Shown piece by piece: positions 8,157 through 16,946 of a stretch of 64,000 nt of DNA. The position numbers and the translations under genes are program-made. The DNA lies in contig DATJBV010000030.1 of assembly GCA_035515055.1 (NCBI GenBank), positions 1-64,000 of the forward strand, read 5' to 3'. Source of the stretch: Pollutimonas sp035515055 (lineage in GTDB: Bacteria; Pseudomonadota; Gammaproteobacteria; Burkholderiales; Burkholderiaceae_B). Below the pieces are notes generated by a model that searched no databases, was not told the DNA's origin, and worked only from the letters and a program-made list of their open reading frames with translations. Every line of letters starts with the position of its first letter. Position 1 is the first letter of the stretch.

Positions 8157-10382
8157 ATGAACTGGAGAGCCTGGCGCAGGCAATGGCTTACCGAGCCCCT
8201 GTACCGCCTTGCGCGCAATGCCGTGCCGCACTTGTCCGCCACCGAGCGGCAGGCAATCGAAGCGGGCGACGTCTGGTGGGATGCGCAGCTTTTTTGCGGC
8301 AAGCCCGACTGGGACACTCTGGTCAATGTCAAGCCAGTGTCGCTGACCGCCGACGAGCGCGCGTTCATCGACGGCCCGGTGGCCCAGGTGTGCCGCATGC
8401 TCAACGACTGGGACATTTCCTGGCGCCGCTTCGACCTCCCGCCCGATGTCTGGCGCTTCCTGAAAGACAACGGTTTTTTCGGCATGATCATCCCCAGGGA
8501 ATATGGCGGACTCGGATTTTCCGCTTACGCGCATTCAGAGGTCGTGCGTCAGCTGTCGGTGCGTTCAGTGACCGCTGGGGTCACTGTCATGGTCCCCAAT
8601 TCGCTCGGGCCTGGTGAATTGCTCCTGCAGTTCGGCACGCAAGAGCAGCGCCAGTATTGGCTGCCTCGGCTTGCCAGCGGCCAGGAAATTCCATGCTTCG
8701 GCCTGACCAGTCCGGAAGCCGGATCAGATGCCGCATCCATGACGGACACGGGCGTCATCTGCAAGCGCGATGTCAATGGCATCGAAACCCTGGGCGTTTT
8801 ACTGAACTGGAACAAACGCTACATTACGCTAAGCCCGGTGGCCACCGTTCTAGGGCTCGCATTCAAACTGTCCGACCCCGACGGCCTTCTTGGCATCAAG
8901 CCCGACCTCGGGATCTCGGTAGCGCTGGTCCCCACGAATTTGCCGGGCGTCACGACGGGCCGGCGTCATCTGCCGGCAATGCAGGCTTTCCTCAATGGCC
9001 CGACCGAAGGCAAAGATGTCTTCGTGCCGATCGACGCCCTTATCGGCGGCCTGCCGCAAGCGGGCCAGGGGTGGCAGATGCTAATGAGCGCGCTGGCGGC
9101 CGGCCGCGGCATTTCGCTGCCGTCGTTGTCGGCCGCGGCTTGCGTATTCTCGGCGCATACCGCGGGCGCCTACGCCAGGGTTCGCGAGCAGTTCGGAATT
9201 CCCATAGGCAAATTCGAGGGTGTGCAGGAAAAGCTCGGACGCATGGCCGGCAATGCCTATGTTGTGGAGGCGGCGCGCCGCTTTACTTGCGCCGGACTCG
9301 CCCTGGGCTACAAGCCGGCGGTCGTGTCGGCAATCATGAAGCTGCACGCCACTGAACGCATGCGGGAATCGGTGAACGACGCCATGGACGTTCATGCCGG
9401 CAAGGCCGTGATCGACGGGCCCAGCAACTATCTTGGCAACCTGTACCGCGCGCTGCCTGTGGCAATCACGGTCGAAGGCGCCAATATCCTGACGCGCAGC
9501 CTTATCATTTTCGGACAGGGCGCTATTCGCGCACATCCATATCTTATGCAGGAAGTCGCCGCCCTGGGCAATAGCGACCAGGCAGCGGGCGAAGACGCCT
9601 TCGACGCCGTCGTCTGGAAGCATGTTGCTCATAGCGCCCGGAATGCCTTGCGGGCCGCGGGCCACGCCTGGACGGGCGGGCGCTTCGCCGGCGCGCCGCG
9701 CAGCGCCGCGGGTGCCGCGCCATACTACCGTGGGCTGCACCGATATGCCGCCGCGTTCGCCCTGGTGTCCGAAATTGCCTTATTTACGCTCGGGGGTTCG
9801 CTCAAGCGTAAGGAAATGCTGTCGGCGCGGCTGGGCGATGTCCTGGCCGAGCTTTATTTGCTGACCGCCGTGCTGCGGCGTTGGCAGGACGAAGGCCGCC
9901 ACGAGGCCGACCTTCCTCTGGTCAAATGGTGTGCCGAGCGGGCTTTTTTCACGATAGAGCAGCGCATCGACGACATCTTGTCGAATTTGCCGTCGCGTAG
10001 CGCCGCGTGGGTTGTCAGGGCGCTATTGCTTGCGCCCGGCATGCGCGCCACCCCGCCGTCAGACGTGACCACGGCCCTGTGCGCCAATATCCTGCTCGAA
10101 CCATCGGACGCTCGCGATCGTTTGGTGGGCGCTGTCTGGGAAGGGCATGACAGCCCCGGTGTCGAGCAACTCGAGCGCGCTTTCGGATTGGTGGCCCAGG
10201 CGCAGCCCTTGCTCGATCGGATCAAGCACGCGGGCCTTGCCGATTGGCGGGTCGCTCATGCCAGCGGGGCCATTACCGATGCCCAGGCCGAACTGCTGGA
10301 GTCGGTCGAAACGGCGGTGGCCGATGTGGTGAACGTAGACGACTTCGGCCCAGACGACTTTGCACGTACGCCCCCGGTTTAG
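8157..10382 (+). CDS. fadE: FadE-type acyl-CoA dehydrogenase
   Basis: Catalyses the first, FAD-dependent step of beta-oxidation, acyl-CoA to trans-2-enoyl-CoA. The 741-residue protein is close to the FadE class (814 residues in E. coli), about twice the length of ordinary acyl-CoA dehydrogenases. The N-terminal domain holds FFGMIIPREYGGLGFSAYAH, the mid domain CFGLTSPEAGSDAASM, and the C-terminal helical domain a REQFGIPIGKFEGVQEKLG segment. The last ~250 residues match the extra C-terminal domain (DUF1974) typical of FadE. A strong AAGGGAAGA ribosome site precedes ATG 8157. Its stop overlaps that of gloA on the other strand by two bases. Confidence 0.92.
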   Translation: MNWRAWRRQWLTEPLYRLARNAVPHLSATERQAIEAGDVWWDAQLFCGKPDWDTLVNVKPVSLTADERAFIDGPVAQVCRMLNDWDISWRRFDLPPDVWRFLKDNGFFGMIIPREYGGLGFSAYAHSEVVRQLSVRSVTAGVTVMVPNSLGPGELLLQFGTQEQRQYWLPRLASGQEIPCFGLTSPEAGSDAASMTDTGVICKRDVNGIETLGVLLNWNKRYITLSPVATVLGLAFKLSDPDGLLGIKPDLGISVALVPTNLPGVTTGRRHLPAMQAFLNGPTEGKDVFVPIDALIGGLPQAGQGWQMLMSALAAGRGISLPSLSAAACVFSAHTAGAYARVREQFGIPIGKFEGVQEKLGRMAGNAYVVEAARRFTCAGLALGYKPAVVSAIMKLHATERMRESVNDAMDVHAGKAVIDGPSNYLGNLYRALPVAITVEGANILTRSLIIFGQGAIRAHPYLMQEVAALGNSDQAAGEDAFDAVVWKHVAHSARNALRAAGHAWTGGRFAGAPRSAAGAAPYYRGLHRYAAAFALVSEIALFTLGGSLKRKEMLSARLGDVLAELYLLTAVLRRWQDEGRHEADLPLVKWCAERAFFTIEQRIDDILSNLPSRSAAWVVRALLLAPGMRATPPSDVTTALCANILLEPSDARDRLVGAVWEGHDSPGVEQLERAFGLVAQAQPLLDRIKHAGLADWRVAHASGAITDAQAELLESVETAVADVVNVDDFGPDDFARTPPV

Positions 10383-10774
10383 TCGCTACGCCCTGAACGC
10401 TGTATCAGTTCTATCTTGTAGCCATCGGGGTCTTCCACGAAGGCGATCACGCTCTTGCCATGTTTCATGGGGCCGGCTTCGCGTGTGACATTGCCGCCTC
10501 GTTCTTTGATCTTGGCGCAGGCATCATAAGCGTCCTCGACTTCAAGGGCAATATGGCCATAGCCATTGCCAAGCTCATACGAGCTGGTGTCCCAGTTGTG
10601 CGTCAACTCGATGACGGCGCCTTCGCGCTCGTCCTGGTAACCGACGAAGGCGAGGGTGAACTTCCCTTCCAGGTAGTCATTGCGACGCAACAGCTTCATG
10701 CCTAGCACTTCTGTATAAAACAGAAGCGACCGGTCCAGGTTGCCCACGCGCAGCATGGTATGTAGTAGACGCAT
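10379..10774 (-). CDS. gloA: GloA, lactoylglutathione lyase (glyoxalase I)
   Basis: Isomerises the methylglyoxal-glutathione hemithioacetal to S-lactoylglutathione; a cytoplasmic, metal-dependent dimer. The 131-residue protein starts MRLLHTMLRVGNLDRSLLFY, placing the first metal-ligand histidine at residue 5. Conserved blocks are ELTHNWDTSSYELGNGYGHIALEV and PMKHGKSVIAFVEDPDGYKIELIQ, with the ligand glutamate in the last. A clear GGAG lies six bases before the ATG. The length is that of the short, Ni-type E. coli enzyme rather than the longer Zn-type eukaryotic form; the metal is inferred. Confidence 0.95.
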   Translation of the reverse strand: MRLLHTMLRVGNLDRSLLFYTEVLGMKLLRRNDYLEGKFTLAFVGYQDEREGAVIELTHNWDTSSYELGNGYGHIALEVEDAYDACAKIKERGGNVTREAGPMKHGKSVIAFVEDPDGYKIELIQRSGRSD

Positions 10775-10820
10775 CAGTATCTCCTTGATGGTTGATGGCG
10801 GGTTGACGGCCGCGGGCGGG

Positions 10821-11696
10821 TCAGATCAGCGGCAACGAGCCAGGATCGTGTTGACGCAGCGCATTGCGCGATGCCTCGAAGCCGGGAAGAATGCGTCCGA
10901 CCTCTTGCCAGAACGCCTTGCTGTGATTCATTTGGCGCAAGTGCGCGATTTCGTGCGCGACCACGTAGTCGATGATATCGTGCTTGAAGTGGATTAGCCG
11001 CCAATTCAACATAATATTGCCATCGCTGCTGCACGATCCCCAGCGGCCGCCGGCCGACGACAGGCGCCAGCGTCGCATGCTCAGCTGGCTGGCTTCCAGG
11101 AAGTGGGTCAGCCGTAGTTCAAACCACGCCGCGGCTTGTTGCTGCAGCCAGGCATGCACGGCGTCGCGCACGCGTACGCGATCCGCATCCGCGGGCAGGG
11201 CAAGGCAAAGCATGTCGCCCGATTGAGGGGCGAACGTCTCGCCATTGAACCGCGGTACTTTCAGGCCGCCATCCAGGTATAGCGCGATGTGGGTGCCCAG
11301 GTAGGGAACGGCGCCACCGTGCTGCCACAACGTGTCGGCTGTGGCCAGGTGCTGCTGCCGTGCCTGGCGCAATCGCAATTTGCCCAGGATCCATGACGAC
11401 TTGTCGATCACCGTGGCGTCGATCTGGCCGAGGGTCACCCAGTGCGGCGCGCGAATCTGCAGGCCGTCGTCGTTGATGGTCAGGCCTATGCTTTTGCGCC
11501 GCGATCGCTGCAGGACGAACCCTATGGTTTGTTGGGGTGCGCGCACTTCCCGCCAACGGGCGTTCAATGGCAGCGTCGGCGGGCATAGCGTAACGACGAT
11601 GGGGTCGGGCGCACGCGGTATCTGCGGCGCCGCATAAGGACGCGAGGACGTGCGCGGAATCCCGGTGAATAATTCCAGCTGGTCAGTCGGACCCAT
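10821..11696 (-). CDS. YgjP-like zinc metallopeptidase-fold protein (DUF45/M48)
   Basis: The 291-residue protein carries the metalloprotease motif HEIAHLRQMNHSKAFW (HExxH with a downstream His) near residue 250, and LSSAGGRWGSCSSDGNIMLNWRL about 30 residues earlier, both hallmarks of the YgjP-like/WLM group. The E. coli relative has been annotated both as a putative peptidase and as a UTP pyrophosphatase, so the activity is uncertain. The N-terminal ~60 residues are proline-rich and poorly conserved. It overlaps the end of plsC by 14 bases and is probably the last gene of the glyQ-glyS-gmhB-plsC operon. Confidence 0.8.
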   Translation of the reverse strand: MGPTDQLELFTGIPRTSSRPYAAPQIPRAPDPIVVTLCPPTLPLNARWREVRAPQQTIGFVLQRSRRKSIGLTINDDGLQIRAPHWVTLGQIDATVIDKSSWILGKLRLRQARQQHLATADTLWQHGGAVPYLGTHIALYLDGGLKVPRFNGETFAPQSGDMLCLALPADADRVRVRDAVHAWLQQQAAAWFELRLTHFLEASQLSMRRWRLSSAGGRWGSCSSDGNIMLNWRLIHFKHDIIDYVVAHEIAHLRQMNHSKAFWQEVGRILPGFEASRNALRQHDPGSLPLI

Positions 11697-12411
11697 ATCG
11701 CTCAGGGTTCAGGACGCGCATTTCCGCTTCGATCCAATCCTGTACTTTGCGGTTGACCACATCGGCGCTCAGCCCTTCGGTCTGGATGAGGGGACCGATT
11801 GACACGGTGATCAGACCGGGTTTTTTGATAAAGGCGTTACGCTGCCAGCATTCGCCGGCATTGTGGGCCACGGGAATAATGGGGCTACCTGTGCGGGTGG
11901 CCAACAATGCGCCGCCCAGTTTGTAGCGGCCCGTCTGCCCCGGCAGCATGCGCGTGCCCTCCGGAAAAAGGATGGGCCAGCGTCCCTCATTCAGCCTTTC
12001 CTGGCCTATTCGTACGACTTGCTCGAAGGCGTCGCGGCCTTTGGCGCGATCGATAGGGATCATGCGCAGCAACGCCAGACCCCATCCAAAGAAGGGAATG
12101 CGATTCAGCTCGCGTTTGTAGACAAAGCACATGTCGCGCGGCATATGGCCGATGATGAACATGGTTTCCCATGCGGACTGGTGCTTGGCCAGCATGACGG
12201 CGGGCCCGTCGGGAAGGTTCTCGGCGCCCTTTACTTGCCAGCGGATGCCGAGGATTACCTTGGCGCCCCAAACGCCGATACGCGGCCAGCCGGTGGTGAT
12301 CCGGTAGCGCCAGTGCAGCGGCAGCGGCGCGCACAAGACGCTGATGAGACCGTAGGGGATGAGGGTGATGATAAGGAAAGCCTGATAAAGCGTTGCCCGC
12401 AATACTGCCAT
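11683..12411 (-). CDS. plsC: PlsC-family 1-acylglycerol-3-phosphate acyltransferase
   Basis: Acylates lysophosphatidate to phosphatidate at the inner membrane. I start at ATG 12411 (MAVLRATLYQAFLIITLIP), two bases after the gmhB stop, giving 242 residues with one N-terminal membrane segment; a longer frame upstream would overlap gmhB. The catalytic block reads KHQSAWE rather than HxxxxD, that is, Glu in place of Asp, a variant I associate with betaproteobacterial members. FPEGTR (acyl-acceptor binding) is intact near residue 145, and SPIIPVAHNAG follows. This assigns the family with confidence; the exact acyl substrate is inferred. It could equally be a second, accessory PlsC. Confidence 0.88.
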   Translation of the reverse strand: MAVLRATLYQAFLIITLIPYGLISVLCAPLPLHWRYRITTGWPRIGVWGAKVILGIRWQVKGAENLPDGPAVMLAKHQSAWETMFIIGHMPRDMCFVYKRELNRIPFFGWGLALLRMIPIDRAKGRDAFEQVVRIGQERLNEGRWPILFPEGTRMLPGQTGRYKLGGALLATRTGSPIIPVAHNAGECWQRNAFIKKPGLITVSIGPLIQTEGLSADVVNRKVQDWIEAEMRVLNPERYGSD

Positions 12412-12413
12412 GT

Positions 12414-12953
12414 TTATTCCTTGGAAAGTAACGAATCGACGACCGCCGCAAGGTTGTCGCGCACTTGTGTTCCGGCTGGCAAGTCGCCTTTGTCCCACGT
12501 TTTCTGGCCATTTCCGGTAAGTACCAGCCAGGGTGAGCAGCCGGCGTCGTTGGCTGCCTGCAAGTCGCGCAGGGAATCGCCGATGGCGGGCACATTTTTC
12601 AGTCCGACATCGTAGCGTCGTGCGATGTCCAGAAACATGCCTTTGAGCGGCTTGCGGCATGTGCAGCCATCGTCGGGGCCATGGGGGCAAACGAAAATGG
12701 CATCGATGACGCCGCCGGCTTGGGCGAGTTCGCGGCGCATCTTTGCATGAATGGCATTAAGGTCATTGACGCTTAACAGGCCGCGCGCAATGCCGGACTG
12801 GTTGCTGGCGATGACCACCCGCCAGTTGGCCCGCGATAATCTTGCGATAGCGTCCAGGCTGCCCGGTATCGGTATCCATTCGTCGGGACTCTTGATAAAG
12901 GCGGGACTGTCATGGTTGATCACGCCGTCCCGGTCGAGGATGGCCAGTTTCAT
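12414..12953 (-). CDS. gmhB: GmhB, D-glycero-beta-D-manno-heptose-1,7-bisphosphate 7-phosphatase
   Basis: Removes the 7-phosphate from heptose bisphosphate in the ADP-heptose pathway for LPS inner core. The 179-residue protein begins MKLAILDRDGVINHD, the HAD DxD nucleophile motif (Asp7 and Asp9). It has SNQSGIARG, the zinc-binding loop CPHGPDDGCTCRKP, and GDSLRDLQAA. The zinc loop is shorter than in E. coli, where about 14 residues separate the His from the next Cys; this shorter form also occurs in other beta-proteobacteria. The ATG overlaps the glyS stop by four bases (ATGA), so it is translated with the glycyl-tRNA synthetase operon. Histidinol phosphatase is the nearest alternative. Confidence 0.92.
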   Translation of the reverse strand: MKLAILDRDGVINHDSPAFIKSPDEWIPIPGSLDAIARLSRANWRVVIASNQSGIARGLLSVNDLNAIHAKMRRELAQAGGVIDAIFVCPHGPDDGCTCRKPLKGMFLDIARRYDVGLKNVPAIGDSLRDLQAANDAGCSPWLVLTGNGQKTWDKGDLPAGTQVRDNLAAVVDSLLSKE

Positions 12954-15100
12954 TGCGCCAGCCCCGAGATATCGGCGACCTGGTTCATTGCCTGGTGCAG
13001 GTCCGCCAACAAGGCCAGCCGGTTCGCCCGCACGGCGGGATCGTCCGCCATGATCATGATGTCGTTGAAAAAGGCGTCCACCGCTGGTTTTGCCTTGGCC
13101 ATGGTTGCCAGGCTGCCTTCGAAATCGCCTGTGGCGAACTGCGCGAGCGCATGCGGCTTGAGCGCGGTGATGGCCGCCGCCAATGCCTGTTCGGCCGGTT
13201 CGGTCAACATGGCGGCATCGGTGGCGACAATAGCGGTGTCGGCCTTTTTCAGCAAATTGGCAATACGCTTGTTCGCGGCCGCGAGGCTTTCGGCTTCCGG
13301 CATGCTGGCAAACGCCGCGCATGCCTGTATGCGGGCATGCACCTGATGCAAGGGTGGTGTCAGGCCGATGACCGCGTCGACGACATTGCGATCGAAGTCG
13401 TTGCTGAGCAGATGGCGATAGCGCTCATACACAAAGGTCCGAACTTCTTCGACGGTGGTGCCCGAAAGGACGCCGGCATCGAACGTGCTGGCCGACAAGG
13501 CCAGGAGTTCAGCCAGATCGAGCGCCGAACTATCGTCGATAGGCAGGTAGGCGCCCGACTGGAGCTGCTCGAACGCGCTGATAAGCCCGAGCGCGGCGCG
13601 GCGCAGTCCATAGGGATCTCGCTCGCCTGTGGGAACCAGGCCTATGCCCCATATGCCGACCAGGGTCTCCACGCGGTCCGCAATAAACAAGATGGCGGAT
13701 GTCAGGGTGTTGGCGTTGACGGCGGCGTCGAGCCGTATGCGGTATTGTTCCTTCAAGGCATGCACGACATCGGGCGCTTCGCCGTCGGCCGCCGCATAGT
13801 AGGCGCCCATGATGCCTTGCAACTCAGGAAATTCGCCGACCATGTTGGATGCCAGGTCAGCCTTGGCCAACAGCGCGGCACGGTCTGCGTGGGCCACGTC
13901 TCCGGCCAGTTGCGTGGCAAGGTGGCGAGCCACTGCGCGCACCCGTTGGGCGCGCTGCAGCTGCGACCCCAGCTTGTTGTGATAAACACTGGTGGCCAGC
14001 CCTGCTACGCGGTCGGCGAGGGGAGTCTTGCGATCGGTCTGGAAGAAAAACTGGGCATCGGCCAGGCGCGGACGTACGACGCGCTGGTTGCCTTCGATAA
14101 TATGACTGGCATCGTCCACCTTCATATTGCTGACGATGAGAAAACGGTGCGTAAGCTTGCCGGTGTTGGGTTGGAACAGCGGAAAGTATTTTTGATTCAG
14201 GCGCATGGTCAGGATCAGGCATTCCGGCGGCACCTGCAGGAATTCCGGGTCGAACTCGCCAACATACACGGTAGGGTGCTCGACCAATGCCGTCACCTCG
14301 TCGAGCAGGGCGGCCACGGCTGGATCTTCGCCTATGGTCGCACCCAGTGCCAGCGATTTTTCCCGCAGTTGCCCGCTGATGGCGCTGCGCCGCTTCTTGA
14401 ACGAAGCAATGACCTTGCCCGCGTCCAGCATCTGCGCTTCGTACGTGGTTGCCGATGAGATGGAAATGGCGCGGTCGGCCATGAACCGGTGGCCGAGTGT
14501 GCTTGATCCGGCGCGCAATCCCAGGGTCTGTACGTCGACGACCTCCTGGCCCCACAAGCAGATCAGCCCGTGGGCGGGGCGCACGAACCTGACGCTGCTG
14601 ACCCCGTCGGCCAGTTGATACCGCATGACCTTGGGAATGGGTAAATGCGCAATGGCGTAGTCGAGCGCCTCTTGCAAGGCGTCGGCCAACATGGCGCCAG
14701 GGGCGACGCCGGTGGCGTACAGATAGTCCTGCTTGCCGTCGGATTCGCGCGTCAGGTCGGAGGCGGTCAGATGGCCGAGGCCCTTGGCGGCCAGTTTCTT
14801 TGCCAAGGCGGGACTGATGTCGCCCGTGTCTGTCAGCCCGATCTTGGCTGGCATGAGTTTCTCGGTATAGGCTTTCTCTGGGGCTTGCCCCAGCACGGCG
14901 CTCAAGCTCACGGCCAGGCGCCTGGGTGTAGCGTAGTCGGTGCAGGCGCAGGCGGGCGCAAGAAGGCCGCGCTGGTCTAGCGTTTTGCGCACCCCTTCGG
15001 CGAAGGCCAGTCCCAGTTGCTCCAGTGCCTTGGGCGGGAGTTCCTCGGTGAGCAGCTCGATGAGTAGGGGGCGCACTGATGTGGATATGGCTGATGTCAT
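12950..15100 (-). CDS. glyS: GlyS, glycyl-tRNA synthetase beta subunit
   Basis: Tetrameric (alpha2beta2) glycyl-tRNA synthetase; the beta subunit provides tRNA recognition. The protein begins LLIELLTEELPPKAL, the typical N-terminus, and ends in an anticodon-binding-like helical domain (FFNDIMIMADDPAVRANRL). Family blocks such as TPRRLAV and ECLILTMRLNQKYFPLF are present. I use ATG 15100, which shares one base with the glyQ stop, giving 716 residues; a GTG one codon upstream is equally possible and would make a GTGA overlap. The length is normal. Confidence 0.97.
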   Translation of the reverse strand: MTSAISTSVRPLLIELLTEELPPKALEQLGLAFAEGVRKTLDQRGLLAPACACTDYATPRRLAVSLSAVLGQAPEKAYTEKLMPAKIGLTDTGDISPALAKKLAAKGLGHLTASDLTRESDGKQDYLYATGVAPGAMLADALQEALDYAIAHLPIPKVMRYQLADGVSSVRFVRPAHGLICLWGQEVVDVQTLGLRAGSSTLGHRFMADRAISISSATTYEAQMLDAGKVIASFKKRRSAISGQLREKSLALGATIGEDPAVAALLDEVTALVEHPTVYVGEFDPEFLQVPPECLILTMRLNQKYFPLFQPNTGKLTHRFLIVSNMKVDDASHIIEGNQRVVRPRLADAQFFFQTDRKTPLADRVAGLATSVYHNKLGSQLQRAQRVRAVARHLATQLAGDVAHADRAALLAKADLASNMVGEFPELQGIMGAYYAAADGEAPDVVHALKEQYRIRLDAAVNANTLTSAILFIADRVETLVGIWGIGLVPTGERDPYGLRRAALGLISAFEQLQSGAYLPIDDSSALDLAELLALSASTFDAGVLSGTTVEEVRTFVYERYRHLLSNDFDRNVVDAVIGLTPPLHQVHARIQACAAFASMPEAESLAAANKRIANLLKKADTAIVATDAAMLTEPAEQALAAAITALKPHALAQFATGDFEGSLATMAKAKPAVDAFFNDIMIMADDPAVRANRLALLADLHQAMNQVADISGLAQ

Positions 15101-16005
15101 CACGCGGCCTCTGTAGTGTTGCGATTGCCCAGCATGGGGAATCCCAGGTTTTCACGTGAATCGAAGTAGGCCTGGGCCACGGCCCGCGACAAATTGCGGA
15201 TGCGGCCGATATAGGCGGCGCGTTCCGTGACGCTGATGGCGCCCCTGGCGTCCAGCATGTTGAAGGTATGAGCGGCCTTCAGCGTGGCCTCGTAGGCTGG
15301 CAGCGCCAATGGCACGTCGATCAGGCGTTTGGCCTCGGCTTCGTAGTCATTGAAATGCGCAAAAAGCATGGTGACCGATGCATGTTCAAAGTTATACGTG
15401 GACTGCTCGACTTCGTTCTGATGGAATACATCGCGGTAATACACTTTTCCCTGGGCGCTATCGGTCCACACCAGGTCGTATACGCTTTCCACGCCCTGCA
15501 AATACATGGCCAGCCGCTCCAGCCCATAGGTGATTTCGCCTGTGGTCGGATAACAGTCCAGGCCGCCAACCTGCTGGAAATACGTGAATTGCGTGACTTC
15601 CATGCCGTTGAGCCAGACTTCCCAGCCCAGTCCCCAGGCGCCGAGCGTGGGATTCTCCCAGTCGTCTTCCACGAATCGAATGTCATGGACCTTCGGGTCT
15701 ATGCCGAGGGCCACGAGGGACTCGATGTACAAGTCCAGGATATTCGGCGGTGCCGGCTTGAGCACGACTTGATATTGGTAATAGTGCTGGAGCCGGTTGG
15801 GGTTCTCGCCATAGCGGCCGTCCTTGGGACGCCGCGAAGGTTGCACGTAGGCCGCCCGCCATGGCTCCGGTCCGATGGAACGCAGAAACGTTGCCGTGTG
15901 CGATGTGCCGGCGCCGACTTCCATGTCGTAGGGCTGCAAGAGCGCGCATCCCTGCTTATCCCAGTATTGCTGGAGCGTTAATATTATTTGCTGAAAAGTG
16001 AGCAT
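15100..16005 (-). CDS. glyQ: GlyQ, glycyl-tRNA synthetase alpha subunit
   Basis: Catalytic subunit that activates glycine. I start at ATG 16005 (MLTFQQIILTLQQYWDKQGC), which matches the family N-terminus, giving 301 residues against 303 in E. coli; a further in-frame ATG at 16062 would add 19 unlike residues. Class II signatures visible are GAGTSHTATFLRSIGPEPW, RYGENPNRLQHYYQYQV and GLGWEVWLNGMEVTQFTYFQQ. It is first in the coupled operon with glyS, gmhB, plsC and the YgjP-like gene, so its promoter should lie in the 169-bp divergent gap before the crotonase gene. Confidence 0.98.
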   Translation of the reverse strand: MLTFQQIILTLQQYWDKQGCALLQPYDMEVGAGTSHTATFLRSIGPEPWRAAYVQPSRRPKDGRYGENPNRLQHYYQYQVVLKPAPPNILDLYIESLVALGIDPKVHDIRFVEDDWENPTLGAWGLGWEVWLNGMEVTQFTYFQQVGGLDCYPTTGEITYGLERLAMYLQGVESVYDLVWTDSAQGKVYYRDVFHQNEVEQSTYNFEHASVTMLFAHFNDYEAEAKRLIDVPLALPAYEATLKAAHTFNMLDARGAISVTERAAYIGRIRNLSRAVAQAYFDSRENLGFPMLGNRNTTEAA

Positions 16006-16174
16006 AAGCGAAGGCCTGTAGGTCCAGAAGCCGCAAAAGTTTTCAATTTTAACTGGTTCCACGATAAGGCCGCAGGGTCGCGATACAGGGGGCCGCGTAT
16101 TTGGTCGTATGATTATGCGTTATCGAGCAATGTTAACAAGCGCATGCAGCGCTGCAGCCTTTGGGGATAGTCCT

Positions 16175-16942
16175 ATGTCTGACCTGGTAAAAATGGAAGT
16201 AGTCGATCGCATACTGATCATTACAGTGAATCGCCCCGAGGCGCGCAATGCGGTCAACTACGAAACCGCCCATGAACTTGCCAGGGCATTCGACCATCTC
16301 GATGCCAACGATGACGTCGTGATCGGCATCTTGACGGGCGCGGGCAACACATTCTCGTCGGGCATGGATCTGAAGGCGTTTGCGCTTAACGGCCAGCGCC
16401 CGCTCGTCGAAGGACGCGGCTTTGCCGGCCTGTGCGAAAAGCCGCCGCGCAAGCCCATGATCGCCGCCGTTGAGGGCTATGCCTTGGCCGGCGGCTGTGA
16501 AATGGCGTTGGCGTGCGACCTGATCGTGGCGGCAAACAACGCCAACTTTGGGTTGCCCGAAGTCAAGCGCGGCATTGTGGCCGGGTCCGGCGGCATGGTT
16601 CGCCTGCCCAGCCGGATTCCCTACCATATAGCCATGGAGGCGGTGCTTACCGGCGAAATGCTCCCCGCCGCACGTGCGCATCATTATGGGCTGGTCAATC
16701 GTCTTGTGGAGCCAGGCCAGGCACTGGAAGGCGCGCTGGCGCTAGCCCGCGTGATCGCCGAAAATGGGCCGCTTGCCGTACAGACGGCCAAGAGAATCGT
16801 TACCGAGTCGCGCGATTGGCGGCAAGCCGACATGTTCGACTTGCAGCGGCCGCGCGTCGCTCACATTTTTACGTCGGCCGATGCCAAGGAAGGCGCAACC
16901 GCCTTCGCCGAGAAACGCAAACCCGTATGGAGCGGTAAGTAA
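16175..16942 (+). CDS. Enoyl-CoA hydratase/crotonase-family protein
   Basis: Crotonase fold, 255 residues, starting at ATG 16175 behind a GGGGATAG ribosome site. The segment NRPEARNAVN and the oxyanion-hole region SSGMDLKAF are typical. Both acid/base glutamates of true hydratases are kept, in GGCEMA and FGLPEVKRG, so water addition to an enoyl-CoA is plausible, unlike crotonases that have lost one Glu. The acyl chain it acts on cannot be read from sequence. It ends four bases before the class I fumarase gene and is almost certainly co-transcribed with it, which is an unusual pairing and may tie it to the dicarboxylate-CoA cluster further downstream. Confidence 0.88.
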   Translation: MSDLVKMEVVDRILIITVNRPEARNAVNYETAHELARAFDHLDANDDVVIGILTGAGNTFSSGMDLKAFALNGQRPLVEGRGFAGLCEKPPRKPMIAAVEGYALAGGCEMALACDLIVAANNANFGLPEVKRGIVAGSGGMVRLPSRIPYHIAMEAVLTGEMLPAARAHHYGLVNRLVEPGQALEGALALARVIAENGPLAVQTAKRIVTESRDWRQADMFDLQRPRVAHIFTSADAKEGATAFAEKRKPVWSGK

Positions 16943-16946
16943 GCAC

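Noticed and set aside
12953..14458. 501-codon + frame opposite glyS
   Set aside because: Shadow of a well-conserved synthetase gene; the product has no recognisable domain.
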